This document shows positions 17,585-26,745 of a DNA stretch of 64,000 nt, piece by piece (position 1 is the first letter of the stretch; every line of letters starts with the position of its first letter). The DNA lies in the NCBI RefSeq assembly GCF_011682065.1, contig NZ_VUYU01000004.1, positions 124,001 to 188,000 on the forward strand. Direction: 5' to 3'. A program made the position numbers and the translations under genes. This DNA comes from Massilia rubra. GTDB lineage: Bacteria; Pseudomonadota; Gammaproteobacteria; Burkholderiales; Burkholderiaceae_D. The notes below the pieces were generated by a model. It saw only the letters and a list, made by a program, of their open reading frames with translations, ran no database searches and was not told the DNA's origin.

Positions 17585-20041
17585 CTAAGCGCGGAAGATG
17601 GTCAGCAGCAGCCACGCCGGCAGCCCGAGAAACAGCGCAAGGTGGCCGCCGCGTTCGAGCCGCTGGCGGATATCGACCGCGCGCGCGGGCCGCAGCCATG
17701 CCGCCAGCAGGGTTGCGCTTTCAATTGCCGAGCGCAGCAGCGCGCCGCTCAGCACCACGCCGATCGCCCAGGCCGCCCACCACAGCGCAAAGGCGGTCAG
17801 GTAAGCCTTCAGTCCAAAGCTGTAGTATTCCCCGAACGGGCCGCCGTACGAAATCTGCTGGTGCAGGTGGAAGGCCGGAATCGCCAGCGCCAGCGGCAGC
17901 AGCACGAACTTGGCGACCGGATGATCGAGCCGCGAGCGCCGCATCGCCAGCGCCGCTTGCGCGTAGGCCTGCATCACCGCGAGCGAATGCGTGCGCTGCT
18001 GGACGGCCGGGCCGCCGGCGCCAGCCAGGTGCGCGGCCAGCGCGCCCGGATCGGTCAGCGCCAGCGCGTAACGCTGCCCGCCGGCGAGCCGCACCGAGAT
18101 CCCCGGGCAGGGCAGCGGCAGGCGCCAGCACCGCACCGTGGCGATGTCGGCCAGCGCGATTTCGAGGCGGCGTGCGTCGCGTGCCAGGACCAGCTTGCCA
18201 TCGGCGAGCGACAGCTTTGCGGAAAACAGGAACAGCACGCACCACGCGGCCGCTTCCGGCGCCAGGAAGAACGCGGAAAACATGCGCATTTGCGCCAGCG
18301 TATTGGTGCGCAAGGCCTCGTCAAGCAGCAGCGCCACGCACATCCAGAGCAGGCCGCCACGCGCGAACGCGCGCAACAGGCCCGCCGCCATGCGCGCGGC
18401 GGGCGACAGCACGGCCACATCGACCGGCCCCGGCATGACGCCCACCGCCGCCGGCGCGTGCGCGGCGCGCGGGCGCCACGACGGCAAGACCGAGCACGCC
18501 GCCAGCAACGCCAAAAAGGCGCCGGCGGCCAGCCCCACCCAGTCGCCCCAGATCACCATCAAGGTGCGCGGCGGGACGCGCACCGGTACATCGGCGATGA
18601 CCAGGGTGCGTTCGCCCATGCGCGTGCCGGCCAGCACGCCGCCGCTCGCGTCGATCACCGCGCTGTAACCGTTGGTGGTGGCGCGGAACTGCGGCAGGCG
18701 CGTTTCGATGCTGCGAAACGCCGCCGCCACCTGGTGCATTTCCGCCCCCAGCGGGCTGGCGCTGAACCAGGAATCGTTCGACATCGTGAGAATGGCTTGC
18801 GCACCCAGGCGCGCGCCGTCGATGGCCAGGGCGGGATCGACATCGTCGAGGCAGATCAGGGGAAGCACCGCAATCTCGCGCCCGTCCGCCAGGCGCAATG
18901 GAAACACGCGTGCGCCGTTGCCGGGCCGCCAGTCGCCGGTCCAGGGCAGGGCGCGCCGCAAGCGCGGCCCGTCCAGCCAGGCCGGCACGTACTCGGTCAG
19001 TGGAAACAGGTGCGTCTTGCGGTAAAAGCCCGTCAGGCCGGCGCCCGGCTGCACGAACGCGGCGGCGTTGTATTCGCCGGCGCTGTCGCGATCGTAGGTG
19101 CCGAACACGAACGGCACGCCGGCGGCGTTGACGATGGCCAGGATCTCGCGGTCGAAGTCGGCCCCCGCCTCGCTCTTCGGATGGCCGAAGGTGGTGGGGT
19201 AGGCCGTTTCCGGCCACAGCACCGCATCGGCGCGCTGGCGCACCACGGCGTCGTAGCTCATCGCGAAATGCGTATCGAGAATCTCGCGCACCACCGCGTG
19301 GGTTCCCTTTTCCTGGCGCTGGCGGTCGTAGGCGACGATGTTCGACTGGATCAATCCCACCCGCAGCGGCTTGCCGGCGGGAGCGGGGCTGGCCGACAGC
19401 GCCACCAGGCCGTAGCCGGCCAGCAGCAGCGGCGCCAGCGCGGCGGCCGCGAGCGGGCGGGCGGCGACGCGCCAGCCATCGGCACGGCGCGCCAGCGCCG
19501 CCGCCACGCCTTCGTTGGCCAGCAACAGCAGAACGGTCAGGCCGGCGGTGCCGCCCACGTCGGCGCCCTGGCGCAGCAGGCGCGATGGATACAGCCCGTG
19601 GCCGAGCGTGTCGCCCAGCAAGCCGGGCGCGGCGGCCTGGGTCGCCACCCAGGCCGCCGCGCCGGCCAGCGCGCCCAGCACGGCGCCATGCCGGCGCAGC
19701 GTGATGTGGCGCACCAGGGCGAAGACGATGAATTGCGGCTGGAACAGCGGAGCGGCGAGCAGCAGCAGCGCCACGCCGGTGGCCGCGCCGAACTGCGCAT
19801 AGATCCCGAGCGCGGAGCCGAACCAGGCGAAGGCCGCCGCCGTGTAGGCCAGCGACATGAGCCAGGCGCGCAGCAAGGCCGCCGCCAGGGTGGGGCTGGC
19901 GTCCAGGGTGCGCAGCCAGGGCGCCAGCAGTACGAACCCGAGCGCCCAGGCGGCGCCGCCGCGCGCATACAGCGCCACCATGGCGCCGCTGGCGAGGATG
20001 CCCCCGACAGTGCGCACTGTCGCGTTATTCAATAAGGTCAT
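17585..20041 (-). CDS. Apolipoprotein N-acyltransferase-like protein with C-terminal membrane/PH-like extension
   Basis: 818 residues against about 510 for Lnt. The first 210 residues hold about six membrane helices. A carbon-nitrogen hydrolase domain (about 225-500) retains the triad Glu278 (WPETAYP), Lys342 (FYRKTHLFP) and Cys397 (LICLDD). In E. coli Lnt the catalytic Cys is followed by Tyr-Glu; here it is Leu-Asp, a change at functionally important positions. After a further helix, about 300 extra residues contain four or five membrane segments and a soluble beta-rich stretch (about 615-665) resembling a bacterial PH domain. The gene is last of three co-directional genes, 5 bases after its neighbour. 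It may be a specialised acyltransferase rather than the housekeeping enzyme. Confidence 0.75.
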   Translation of the reverse strand: MTLLNNATVRTVGGILASGAMVALYARGGAAWALGFVLLAPWLRTLDASPTLAAALLRAWLMSLAYTAAAFAWFGSALGIYAQFGAATGVALLLLAAPLFQPQFIVFALVRHITLRRHGAVLGALAGAAAWVATQAAAPGLLGDTLGHGLYPSRLLRQGADVGGTAGLTVLLLLANEGVAAALARRADGWRVAARPLAAAALAPLLLAGYGLVALSASPAPAGKPLRVGLIQSNIVAYDRQRQEKGTHAVVREILDTHFAMSYDAVVRQRADAVLWPETAYPTTFGHPKSEAGADFDREILAIVNAAGVPFVFGTYDRDSAGEYNAAAFVQPGAGLTGFYRKTHLFPLTEYVPAWLDGPRLRRALPWTGDWRPGNGARVFPLRLADGREIAVLPLICLDDVDPALAIDGARLGAQAILTMSNDSWFSASPLGAEMHQVAAAFRSIETRLPQFRATTNGYSAVIDASGGVLAGTRMGERTLVIADVPVRVPPRTLMVIWGDWVGLAAGAFLALLAACSVLPSWRPRAAHAPAAVGVMPGPVDVAVLSPAARMAAGLLRAFARGGLLWMCVALLLDEALRTNTLAQMRMFSAFFLAPEAAAWCVLFLFSAKLSLADGKLVLARDARRLEIALADIATVRCWRLPLPCPGISVRLAGGQRYALALTDPGALAAHLAGAGGPAVQQRTHSLAVMQAYAQAALAMRRSRLDHPVAKFVLLPLALAIPAFHLHQQISYGGPFGEYYSFGLKAYLTAFALWWAAWAIGVVLSGALLRSAIESATLLAAWLRPARAVDIRQRLERGGHLALFLGLPAWLLLTIFRA

Positions 20042-20046
20042 GATGG

Positions 20047-20721
20047 TCAGCGCTCCGAGCGTGCCGGGGGAATGACGATGCGCCGGATCGGCAAGCCGGG
20101 CGGCGCCAGTTCCGGCGGGACGACCAGGTTCCTGGGCATCTCGATGGGCTTGTTGCTGGCGTCGACCAGCTGAAAATCGGGTGCGAACATCAGCACCGCT
20201 TCGATGCGCTGGCCGTCATCGGTGGCCTGGTGATGGCGCACATAACCCTTCGGCAAAACGAAATCCTCGGGCACCGCCAGGCCGACCAGCGGCGGACTGG
20301 TGCCCGGTGGCGAAAAGGCGCCCAGGCCGGAATGGATGCCGCGCTCGTGCAGGCGTTCGATGACTTGCGCCATGCTGGGATTTTCCCCGCGTGCGACGTA
20401 GCTCGACAGGTCGCGCGTGGGGTCGGCGTCACCTTCGGGCGGGCGCGCCGGCGCGGCCGGCCCCGGCCCCGGCACAGGCGCTGGCGCGCGTGCGCTGCCC
20501 GCAGCCGGCGGGTGCGTCGGCGGCGGCGGCGCTGCCGCCATCGGCGCGGCGGCGCCGGCCCCGCTGCGGGTCGGCTTCCACAAATAGAACAGCGCGGCGC
20601 CGCAGGCAACGGCCAGCAGCACGACGATGACGGCGCGGCCCCGGGAGGGCCGCCAGGCGCGGCTGGCAGCGGATTGCGCGCTGCCAGACGGCGCCGGCCC
20701 GGAACGCGGAGGCGTGTCCAC
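20047..20721 (-). CDS. Membrane-anchored proline-rich hypothetical protein
   Basis: 224 residues: short cytoplasmic N terminus, one membrane helix (about 30-48, VIVVLLAVACGAALFYLW), an Ala/Pro-rich periplasmic linker (about 52-98) and a compact C-terminal domain (about 100-224) containing RGIHSGLGAF and LPKGYVRHHQATDDGQR. I recognise no family. It sits 17 bases after the SGNH hydrolase gene and 5 bases before the Lnt-like gene, so the three are probably one operon acting in the envelope. Confidence 0.65.
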   Translation of the reverse strand: MDTPPRSGPAPSGSAQSAASRAWRPSRGRAVIVVLLAVACGAALFYLWKPTRSGAGAAAPMAAAPPPPTHPPAAGSARAPAPVPGPGPAAPARPPEGDADPTRDLSSYVARGENPSMAQVIERLHERGIHSGLGAFSPPGTSPPLVGLAVPEDFVLPKGYVRHHQATDDGQRIEAVLMFAPDFQLVDASNKPIEMPRNLVVPPELAPPGLPIRRIVIPPARSER

Positions 20722-20738
20722 GGATCGGCGCCCTGTGC

Positions 20739-21827
20739 TTATGGCGTGGCCGGATTGTAGGTCGACACCGCCCAGCCGATGCGCTCATGGCCGTACTGGT
20801 TCCAGATCGGATTCTTGCCGCCGCTGAAGCTCGTGTAACGCGGCGCGCCGCTGCCGGTGGTGCTGCCGAACAGGCCGGAACTGAAGGTGCTGCCGTTGTA
20901 GGTCGGGTGGGTGTCGTCCGACTGGATGTAGTCGTAGCTGCTGCCCGACGACACGAAGTGCGTGTTGGCGTCGCGGATGGTCGAGCGCAGCGCCGTGGTC
21001 AGGCGGTTGACGTAACTCGCTTCGCTCTCGCCGCTCACATAGCGCAAGCCCTCGGCGTCGATGCGGCCGTCGCCGTTGCTGTCGTAATCGGCCCCCATGT
21101 ACTGGGCAAAATTGTCCGCGCACTGAAAGCCCTTCTGGCGCGCCACGTCGCACATCATGAAGTTCATCCGCGCCAGCGCGGGCAGGAACTTGTCTTGCAT
21201 TTTGACGGTGGCGCCGGTGCCCGCATCCTTGCAGGTGCTCTGCACATTGTCCACCGCGTAGCCCGGATAGTGCAGGTTGGAGACGACCTTCAGCTTGACC
21301 CCGGCGTAGGCGTTGGCGTTGATGTAGTCCATCGCGGCCGTCACATACTTCTTGCAGCTGGTTTCGGCGGCGGCGAGCCCGCTGTAGTTGCAGGTGCCGG
21401 TCTGGCTCTTGAAGGCCGAACGCGCTTGCAAGCCGTCGTTGCCGCACATTTCGAAGGTGACCACGCGCGTGTTACTCGCTTGCATATACGAGCGCTCGGC
21501 CACGATCTTGTTGTTGTACACGTCCTCGGCCACCGCGCCGGACTTGGTGCGGCGCACGCTTTCGACGTCGGCGCCCCACTGGCCCGAGAGGTACTCCGCG
21601 TTGACCGTCGGCGCCGCGTATTTGGCCGCGCTCGTGACGGAGCCGTTAAAGCCGGCATAGATCGAGTCGCCATAGGCTACGGAGCGGTACTTGGTGCTGG
21701 TGCCGGCCCGGTCGATGGTCCACGACGCGTTCTGGTTCAGGGTGCTGGCGGCCGCCTCGGAAGCCGGGGCGAGTAGTGCAAGGAAGGGTAACAAGGTGTG
21801 CAAAGAACGACGAAAGCGAATGCTCAT
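20739..21827 (-). CDS. Secreted SGNH/GDSL hydrolase
   Basis: 362 residues from ATG 21827, which has AAGGAG upstream. Signal peptide about 1-27 (LHTLLPFLALLAPASEAAAS). Block I SVAYGDSIYAG (Ser55), block III-like EMCGNDG and block V DDTHPTYNG (Asp/His) give the SGNH catalytic set; several cysteines suggest disulfides. An acidic loop DYDSNGDGRIDAEG resembles a calcium-binding EF-hand/dockerin motif. SGNH hydrolases are esterases or lipases acting on acyl or acetyl groups. First gene of a probable three-gene operon with the anchored protein and the Lnt-like acyltransferase, which hints at acyl-group metabolism of envelope molecules. Confidence 0.85.
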   Translation of the reverse strand: MSIRFRRSLHTLLPFLALLAPASEAAASTLNQNASWTIDRAGTSTKYRSVAYGDSIYAGFNGSVTSAAKYAAPTVNAEYLSGQWGADVESVRRTKSGAVAEDVYNNKIVAERSYMQASNTRVVTFEMCGNDGLQARSAFKSQTGTCNYSGLAAAETSCKKYVTAAMDYINANAYAGVKLKVVSNLHYPGYAVDNVQSTCKDAGTGATVKMQDKFLPALARMNFMMCDVARQKGFQCADNFAQYMGADYDSNGDGRIDAEGLRYVSGESEASYVNRLTTALRSTIRDANTHFVSSGSSYDYIQSDDTHPTYNGSTFSSGLFGSTTGSGAPRYTSFSGGKNPIWNQYGHERIGWAVSTYNPATP

Positions 21828-22045
21828 GAAGCGTCTCCTTTTTAGTTGGACCCGTCCGCCAGGCATGCCATGCCGGCCAACCTGAACGCGGGCATTTCAA
21901 TGTATTGCAAATATGCACAAGCGTGCTAATTAACCATTCGTCTTGTACAGAAAACATTGAAAATCGGTAGATTTGTTGTAAATGCGCAGTACGGGCAGCG
22001 GGCGGTGAATCCCCACGCCATCCCGCTGGCTGGCGCAGGAAAGAT

Positions 22046-22074
22046 GTGACAAAAACGATTTTGCGCACTAAAAT
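22046..22074 (+). promoter_or_regulatory. Sigma70-type promoter upstream of the cobalamin riboswitch
   Basis: GTGACA (22046-22051), 17-bp spacer, TAAAAT (22069-22074); each hexamer matches consensus at five of six positions. It ends 9 bases before the riboswitch, placing the transcript start at the aptamer's 5' edge. Confidence 0.65.
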
Positions 22075-22082
22075 GCGCCCAA

Positions 22083-22278
22083 TGTGAATGGTGCCCTCCC
22101 GCTTGTCGGCTGGAGGGTGAAACGGGAAGCCGGTGACGCACGAGATTTTCATCTCGCGCCAGTCCGGCGCAGCCCCCGCTGCTGTAAGCCTGACGACTTT
22201 GATCGAACGCCACTGTGCAGTGCATGGGAAGGCAAGACCAGGGAAGGATGACGGCGAGCCAGAAGACCGGCCAGTCAC
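22083..22278 (+). promoter_or_regulatory. Cobalamin (AdoCbl) riboswitch
   Basis: Contains the conserved string of the B12 element in order: GGTGCCCTCC, GGGTGAAACGGGAAGCCGGTG (split here as GGGTGAAACGGGAAG plus CCGGTG), CGGCGCAGCCCCCGCTGCTG followed by TAAGCC, GCCACTGTGCAGTGCATGGG, and GGATGACGGCGAGCCAGAAG with GACCGGCC. The aptamer lies in the leader of a TonB-dependent receptor gene. Binding of a cobalamin should lower its expression when the vitamin is plentiful. Confidence 0.93.
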
Positions 22279-22287
22279 GATGCACGC

Positions 22288-22332
22288 GCAACGCCCGGGG
22301 TGAGGGGTTGCCTGTTATTTGTCGTCCTTTTT
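22288..22332 (+). terminator. Candidate expression-platform terminator of the riboswitch
   Basis: An imperfect stem GCAACGCCC / GGGGTTGC with a short loop (22288-22311) is followed by a T-rich run (TTATTTGTCGTCCTTTTT). Placed 10 bases after the aptamer and well before the receptor start, it could be the ligand-controlled terminator. Structure by eye only. Confidence 0.45.
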
Positions 22333-22474
22333 CTGTTTTGCCAATGCAAGCGCACGCCGCCGTTGTACGTGTTTCCGTTCGCCCTGCGCGAGCGGCGCGC
22401 GCCATGGCGGCGGCGCATGCTTTTGCGAACGTAACCATCGGCCGATCCGGCCATTTACTACGTCAGACGCTTCC

Positions 22475-24574
22475 ATGATGCTTTCCAGCCACGCTTGTTC
22501 CACCCCCATCCGCCCCATCGTCGCCGCCATCGCACTGCTGTGCGCCCCGGCCGCCCGGGCCCAGCCGCCGGCGCTGATGCCCGTGGTAACCATCCAGGCG
22601 GCGTCGGACGACGGCCTGGGCCTCAAGCGCGAGATCGGCGCCGCCAGCCGGATCGGGCTGGCGGCGCAGGACTTGCCGGCGAGCGTAGAGTCGCTCGGTG
22701 CGGCCAGCATCGAAGCGCGCGGCGACGTGCAGCTCAAGGACGCCGTCACCCGCACCACCGGCCTGACCGACATCAGCTCGCCCGGCAATGGCATCGCCTA
22801 TTCGGCGCGGGGTTTTAGCGGCAACAGCGCCATCGCCATCCTGGAAAACGGCCAGCGCCCGCAGGTCGGCTCGGGCACGGCAAGCTATCCCGCCGATCCG
22901 TGGGGCTACGAGTACATCGAAGTGCTGCGCGGCCCGGGATCGGTGATCCATGGCAGCGGCACCACCGGCGCCACCATCAACGCCGTGCGCAAGGCGCCCA
23001 CGCGCGCCGCCGCGTTCGAGGCGATGGCCGGCATCGGGGCCGGGCGCGCACTGCGCGCCGGCGTGGGCGCCAGCGGCGCGCTGGGGCAGGGCGGGGCGTT
23101 CCGGATCGACGCCTACGCCGACCGCAGCGACGGCTTGATCGAACGCGGCGATGCGCGCCACGGCAAAGTGCTGGCCAGCGTGGCGTATGCGCTGGCGCCC
23201 ACGCTGGACCTCGAGCTCCAGCTCGATCATCTGGAGCAGAAGCCGCAGCGCTACTTCGGCACCCCGCTGGTCAACGGCGCCCTGGCGCGCGCGCTGCGCA
23301 GGCAGAACTACAACGTCGGCGACGCCGATATCGGCCTTGATGATGACAAGGCGCTGGCCCGCCTGACGTGGCGCGTTACGCCGTTCCTGAGCGTCAGCAA
23401 CGAACTCGTTTACATGAAGGCGCGCCGCCACTGGCGCAATGTGGAGAGTTATTCCTACGACGCCCAGGCGAAGCTGGTCGAGCGCAGCGACTACATCGCC
23501 ATCGCGCACGACCAGGAGCAGGCCGGCAACCGGCTCGAGGCGCGCTGGGACGCCGGCGCCAACCGCCTGGTGGCCGGGTGGGAAGCGGCCACCATCAATT
23601 TCACCCACACCAATAACGCCCCCTACGGCGGCGCATCGAGCGTGGCGCCGACCGGTTTTGCGCCGGGTGTGTTCGACAGTCCCGATCCCTTGCGCCCGAA
23701 CTTCACGACCGATACCGTCACGCATGCGCTGTATGCCGAAGACGCTTATCGATTCAGCGAGACCATGCTGTTGCTGGCGGGCCTGCGCCACGACCGCTAC
23801 CAGGTCGAGCGCACCAGCCTGCAGGGGGCGGCCGGCTTCGACGCCACCTTGCAATCGACCGCCGCGCGCCTCGGCCTGACCTGGAAGCTGGCGCCGGATA
23901 CGTCGCTGTACGGCCAGGTCAGCAGCGGCAGCGATCCGGTGACCAGCCTGTTGTCGCTGAACCTGGCCAACAGCCGCTACAAGCTGACCCGCTCGCGCCA
24001 GCTGGAAACGGGCGTCAAGCAATCGCTGGCCGGCGGCAAGGCCGAGTGGACGGCCGCGCTGTACCGCATCCGCAAGGACGACATCATCACGCGCGATCCG
24101 GCCAACCCGGCGCTGTCGATCCAGGGCGGCGCGCAATCGTCGCGCGGGGTGGAGGTGAGCGCCAGCGTGGCCTTGGCGCCAGCCTGGCGCCTCGAAGCGA
24201 ACGCGGTCTATACCGACGCGCAGTTCGACCAACTGGTCGAAAGCGGCAACGTCTCGCGCGCCGGCAACCGTCCGGCGGACGCGCCCAAGTCCTCGGCCAA
24301 TCTCTGGCTCGGCTACCGCAGCAACGACTGGCGCGCCGGCGGCGGCGCGCGCTACGTCGGCGCGCGCTTCATCGACAACGCCAACACCCAAGCGCTGCCG
24401 GCCTACACGGTGCTCGATGCGAGCCTCGGCTGGCAGGCCAGCCGCCACGTGCTGGTGCAACTGAACCTGCGCAACCTGGCCGACAAGCTGTACGCCAGCA
24501 CCTCGTACGGCGGCAGCCAGTATCTGCTGGGCGCGCGGCGCCATGCGGAACTGACGGTGCAGTGGCGCTATTGA
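22475..24574 (+). CDS. TonB-dependent outer-membrane receptor under cobalamin control
   Basis: 699 residues from ATG 22475 (or 22478). Signal peptide about 1-30 (IVAAIALLCAPAARAQ), a TonB-box-like MPVVTIQAAS, then a plug domain with DLPASVESLGAASIEARGD, YSARGFSGNSAIAILENGQ and EVLRGPGSVIHGSG, and a 22-strand-type barrel ending in a beta-strand with final Arg-Tyr. The plug reads like the siderophore-receptor branch (FhuA/FecA type) rather than classic BtuB, yet the gene follows a B12 riboswitch after a leader of about 195 bases. Import of a corrinoid, or of a cobalt/other chelate controlled by B12, is inferred from the riboswitch. No btuCDF genes follow. Confidence 0.88.
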   Translation: MMLSSHACSTPIRPIVAAIALLCAPAARAQPPALMPVVTIQAASDDGLGLKREIGAASRIGLAAQDLPASVESLGAASIEARGDVQLKDAVTRTTGLTDISSPGNGIAYSARGFSGNSAIAILENGQRPQVGSGTASYPADPWGYEYIEVLRGPGSVIHGSGTTGATINAVRKAPTRAAAFEAMAGIGAGRALRAGVGASGALGQGGAFRIDAYADRSDGLIERGDARHGKVLASVAYALAPTLDLELQLDHLEQKPQRYFGTPLVNGALARALRRQNYNVGDADIGLDDDKALARLTWRVTPFLSVSNELVYMKARRHWRNVESYSYDAQAKLVERSDYIAIAHDQEQAGNRLEARWDAGANRLVAGWEAATINFTHTNNAPYGGASSVAPTGFAPGVFDSPDPLRPNFTTDTVTHALYAEDAYRFSETMLLLAGLRHDRYQVERTSLQGAAGFDATLQSTAARLGLTWKLAPDTSLYGQVSSGSDPVTSLLSLNLANSRYKLTRSRQLETGVKQSLAGGKAEWTAALYRIRKDDIITRDPANPALSIQGGAQSSRGVEVSASVALAPAWRLEANAVYTDAQFDQLVESGNVSRAGNRPADAPKSSANLWLGYRSNDWRAGGGARYVGARFIDNANTQALPAYTVLDASLGWQASRHVLVQLNLRNLADKLYASTSYGGSQYLLGARRHAELTVQWRY

Positions 24575-24627
24575 GGTTCGCCTGAGCCGGCGCGTGTAAG
24601 CGGCAGTTGCCCCCTGCCGCATCGCGG

Positions 24628-24659
24628 CCGGCGCCCGGCAGCAGCGTGCCGGGCGCCGG
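24628..24659 (+). terminator. Strong hairpin after the TonB receptor gene
   Basis: Perfect 13-bp inverted repeat CCGGCGCCCGGCA / TGCCGGGCGCCGG with a 6-base loop, 54 bases after the receptor stop. No T-run follows, so it may be a Rho-assisted or mRNA-stabilising hairpin rather than a classic intrinsic terminator. Confidence 0.6.
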
Positions 24660-25038
24660 GCTGGCCGCGCTTGCGCGCGCGGCGGTCCGCATCCGCCTTT
24701 AATGTCGAGTTCGCTTAATGAGAGGATCGAGGGTGGAGTGTGTCATTGGCGACGCATTTTGTACGAATTTCCATACGCACGCGACGAACAAACTGGTCAT
24801 TCAACGCGAATCTGCGTATTGTCAAACCCTGCACTACAAAAACATGCTGCGCCGGGAAGCGCAGCACTATACAGTCGGGCCCGAGCAATTCCCGCCCGCA
24901 CTACAGCCGCCATCGCAGTACTGATTGACCATGCTTGTCCATCGATATCATGCCGCGCGGTGATCGCGCATGCTTCATCACGGATGAGCCAGTCCAGGTA
25001 CGCCTGTTGCGTACCTCTACGTACCATGGGACCAGATC
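24660..25038. other. 379-bp intergenic region before tpsB
   Basis: No gene is seen; ORFs here are overlapping chance frames. The stretch is less GC-rich than its surroundings and probably carries the promoter of the two-partner secretion genes, but no hexamer pair with good spacing stands out. Confidence 0.4.
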
Positions 25039-26730
25039 ATGACACTCGTTCGTCATCGGAAATGCCTTGTTGCCGTCGCCCTGTTTTCCTTGCAAACTGT
25101 CCACGCCCAAACGACGCCGGATGCGGGCTCCCTGCTGCAGCAAATCGAAAAAGGGCGTCCGCCGCCGCCCAGGACCAATGCGCCCGCGGTCGGCGTGCCG
25201 CCACCGATGCGGGCCTTGAGCGGCTCGACCGTCACCGTGACGGCATTTCGCTTCGTCGGCAATACGCTGCTCAGCAATGAACAGCTCGGCGCGGCGCTCG
25301 CCGGCCTGCGCGGGCGGCCACTCGACTTCACCCAGCTGCAACAGGCGCCAGCCACGGTCGCCGCCCTGTACCGCCAGTCCGGATGGATTGTGCGGGCCTA
25401 TCTGCCGCACCAGGAAATTGTCGACGGCGTGGTCACGATCCAGATTGTCGAAGCGATCTTCGGCGAAGTCCGCCTCGATGGCGGCGCGGCCGCAGCCCGC
25501 ATCGCGCCGCAGCGCCTGATCGCCATGGTCGACGCGGCCCAAAGCAAGGGCGCGCTGCTCAATGCCGACGCGCTCGACCGGGCCCTGCTGCTGCTGGGCG
25601 ACCTGCCCGGCGTGACCGTCACCGGAAGCCTGAGCGCCGGGCGCAACGAGCGCGAAACCGACCTGTTATTAAAAGTGGAAGACGCACCGCTGCTGAGCGG
25701 CGTCGTCAGCGTCGACAACGCCGGCTCGCGCTCGACCGGGCGGGCGCGCGTGAGCGGCGATATCTACCTCAACAGCCCCTTTCGCCTGGGTGACCAGATC
25801 GGACTGAGCTTGCAGCATTCGGAAGGAATCGATTACGCCCGGCTCGACGCCAGCGTGCCCGTTGGCAGCAGCGGTGTGCGCGCTGGCGCCCATGTATCGG
25901 CCTTGCGTTACAAGCTCGTCAGTGATGACACGGCGGCGCTCGACGCGCGCGGCAAATCCTCGACAAGCGGGCTCGACGGCAGCTACCCGTTGATCCGCTC
26001 GCGCCTGAAAAACCTCTCGCTCGCCGTCAATTACGATCACCGCCGTTTCGACAACGACGCCCTTGGCGCGAGCGTGAGCGACTACCGCATCGATACCTTG
26101 AGCGCTTCGCTGTACGGCAATGCGCTCGATCAGCTGGGCGGCGGCGGCAACAACACCGGTAGCCTGAGCCTGGTGCGCGGGGAGGTCGACCTGGATGACT
26201 CGCCCACGCGCGCGGCCGACGCGGCCACGGTGAAATCGGCCGGGCGCTTCACCAAGCTGCGCTACGCGGCCGCGCGCACCCAGGCGTTGAACGACGCCCT
26301 GCTGCTGTACATGACCCTGGCGGGGCAGGCGGCGCGCAAGAATCTCGATTCGGCCGAAAAATTCTATCTTGGCGGCCCGAGCGGCGTGCGCGCCTATCCC
26401 ATCAACGAAGGCGGCGGCGCGTCCGGCCAGCTGGCCAGCATCGAACTGCGCGCCCAGTTGCCGCATAACCTGTCGCTGGCCGGGTTCTACGACTGGGGGC
26501 ATGTCAGGATCAACCACGACAACCACTTCGCCGGGGCCGAAACGCGCAATGCCTATAGCTTGCGCGGCGCCGGCGTTGCCTTGAGCTGGCTGGCGCCGAA
26601 AGGCATCAGCATCAAGTCCACCTGGGCGCGCCGGATCGGCGCCAATCCCAATCCGAGCGCCAGCGGTAGCGACCAGGATGGTTCGCTGACCCGCAACCGC
26701 TTCTGGCTGCAAGCCAGTCTGCCATTTTGA
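25039..26730 (+). CDS. TpsB/FhaC-ShlB-family two-partner secretion transporter
   Basis: 563 residues. Signal peptide about 1-24 (CLVAVALFSLQTVHAQ), a Pro-rich linker, POTRA region (about 65-150; FRFVGNTLLSNEQLG, DFTQLQQAPATVAALYRQSG) and a 16-strand-type barrel with conserved GGPSGVRAYP (VRGY-like motif that contacts POTRA) and GFYDWGHVRI. It ends in Phe, as outer-membrane barrels do. It recognises the TPS domain of its exoprotein and threads it across the outer membrane. The partner gene tpsA starts 15 bases after its stop. Confidence 0.92.
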   Translation: MTLVRHRKCLVAVALFSLQTVHAQTTPDAGSLLQQIEKGRPPPPRTNAPAVGVPPPMRALSGSTVTVTAFRFVGNTLLSNEQLGAALAGLRGRPLDFTQLQQAPATVAALYRQSGWIVRAYLPHQEIVDGVVTIQIVEAIFGEVRLDGGAAAARIAPQRLIAMVDAAQSKGALLNADALDRALLLLGDLPGVTVTGSLSAGRNERETDLLLKVEDAPLLSGVVSVDNAGSRSTGRARVSGDIYLNSPFRLGDQIGLSLQHSEGIDYARLDASVPVGSSGVRAGAHVSALRYKLVSDDTAALDARGKSSTSGLDGSYPLIRSRLKNLSLAVNYDHRRFDNDALGASVSDYRIDTLSASLYGNALDQLGGGGNNTGSLSLVRGEVDLDDSPTRAADAATVKSAGRFTKLRYAAARTQALNDALLLYMTLAGQAARKNLDSAEKFYLGGPSGVRAYPINEGGGASGQLASIELRAQLPHNLSLAGFYDWGHVRINHDNHFAGAETRNAYSLRGAGVALSWLAPKGISIKSTWARRIGANPNPSASGSDQDGSLTRNRFWLQASLPF

Positions 26731-26745
26731 ATTAAGGGAATCATC

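Noticed and set aside
17642-20035. 797-residue plus-strand frame opposite the Lnt-like gene
   Set aside because: Composition dominated by Arg/Gln/Gly/His; the minus strand carries nitrilase and membrane motifs.
22463-24622. 719-residue open frame on the minus strand opposite the TonB receptor
   Set aside because: Repetitive Arg/Ala/Gln/His-rich composition typical of antisense frames in GC-rich genes; the plus strand encodes a complete receptor with signal peptide and plug motifs.
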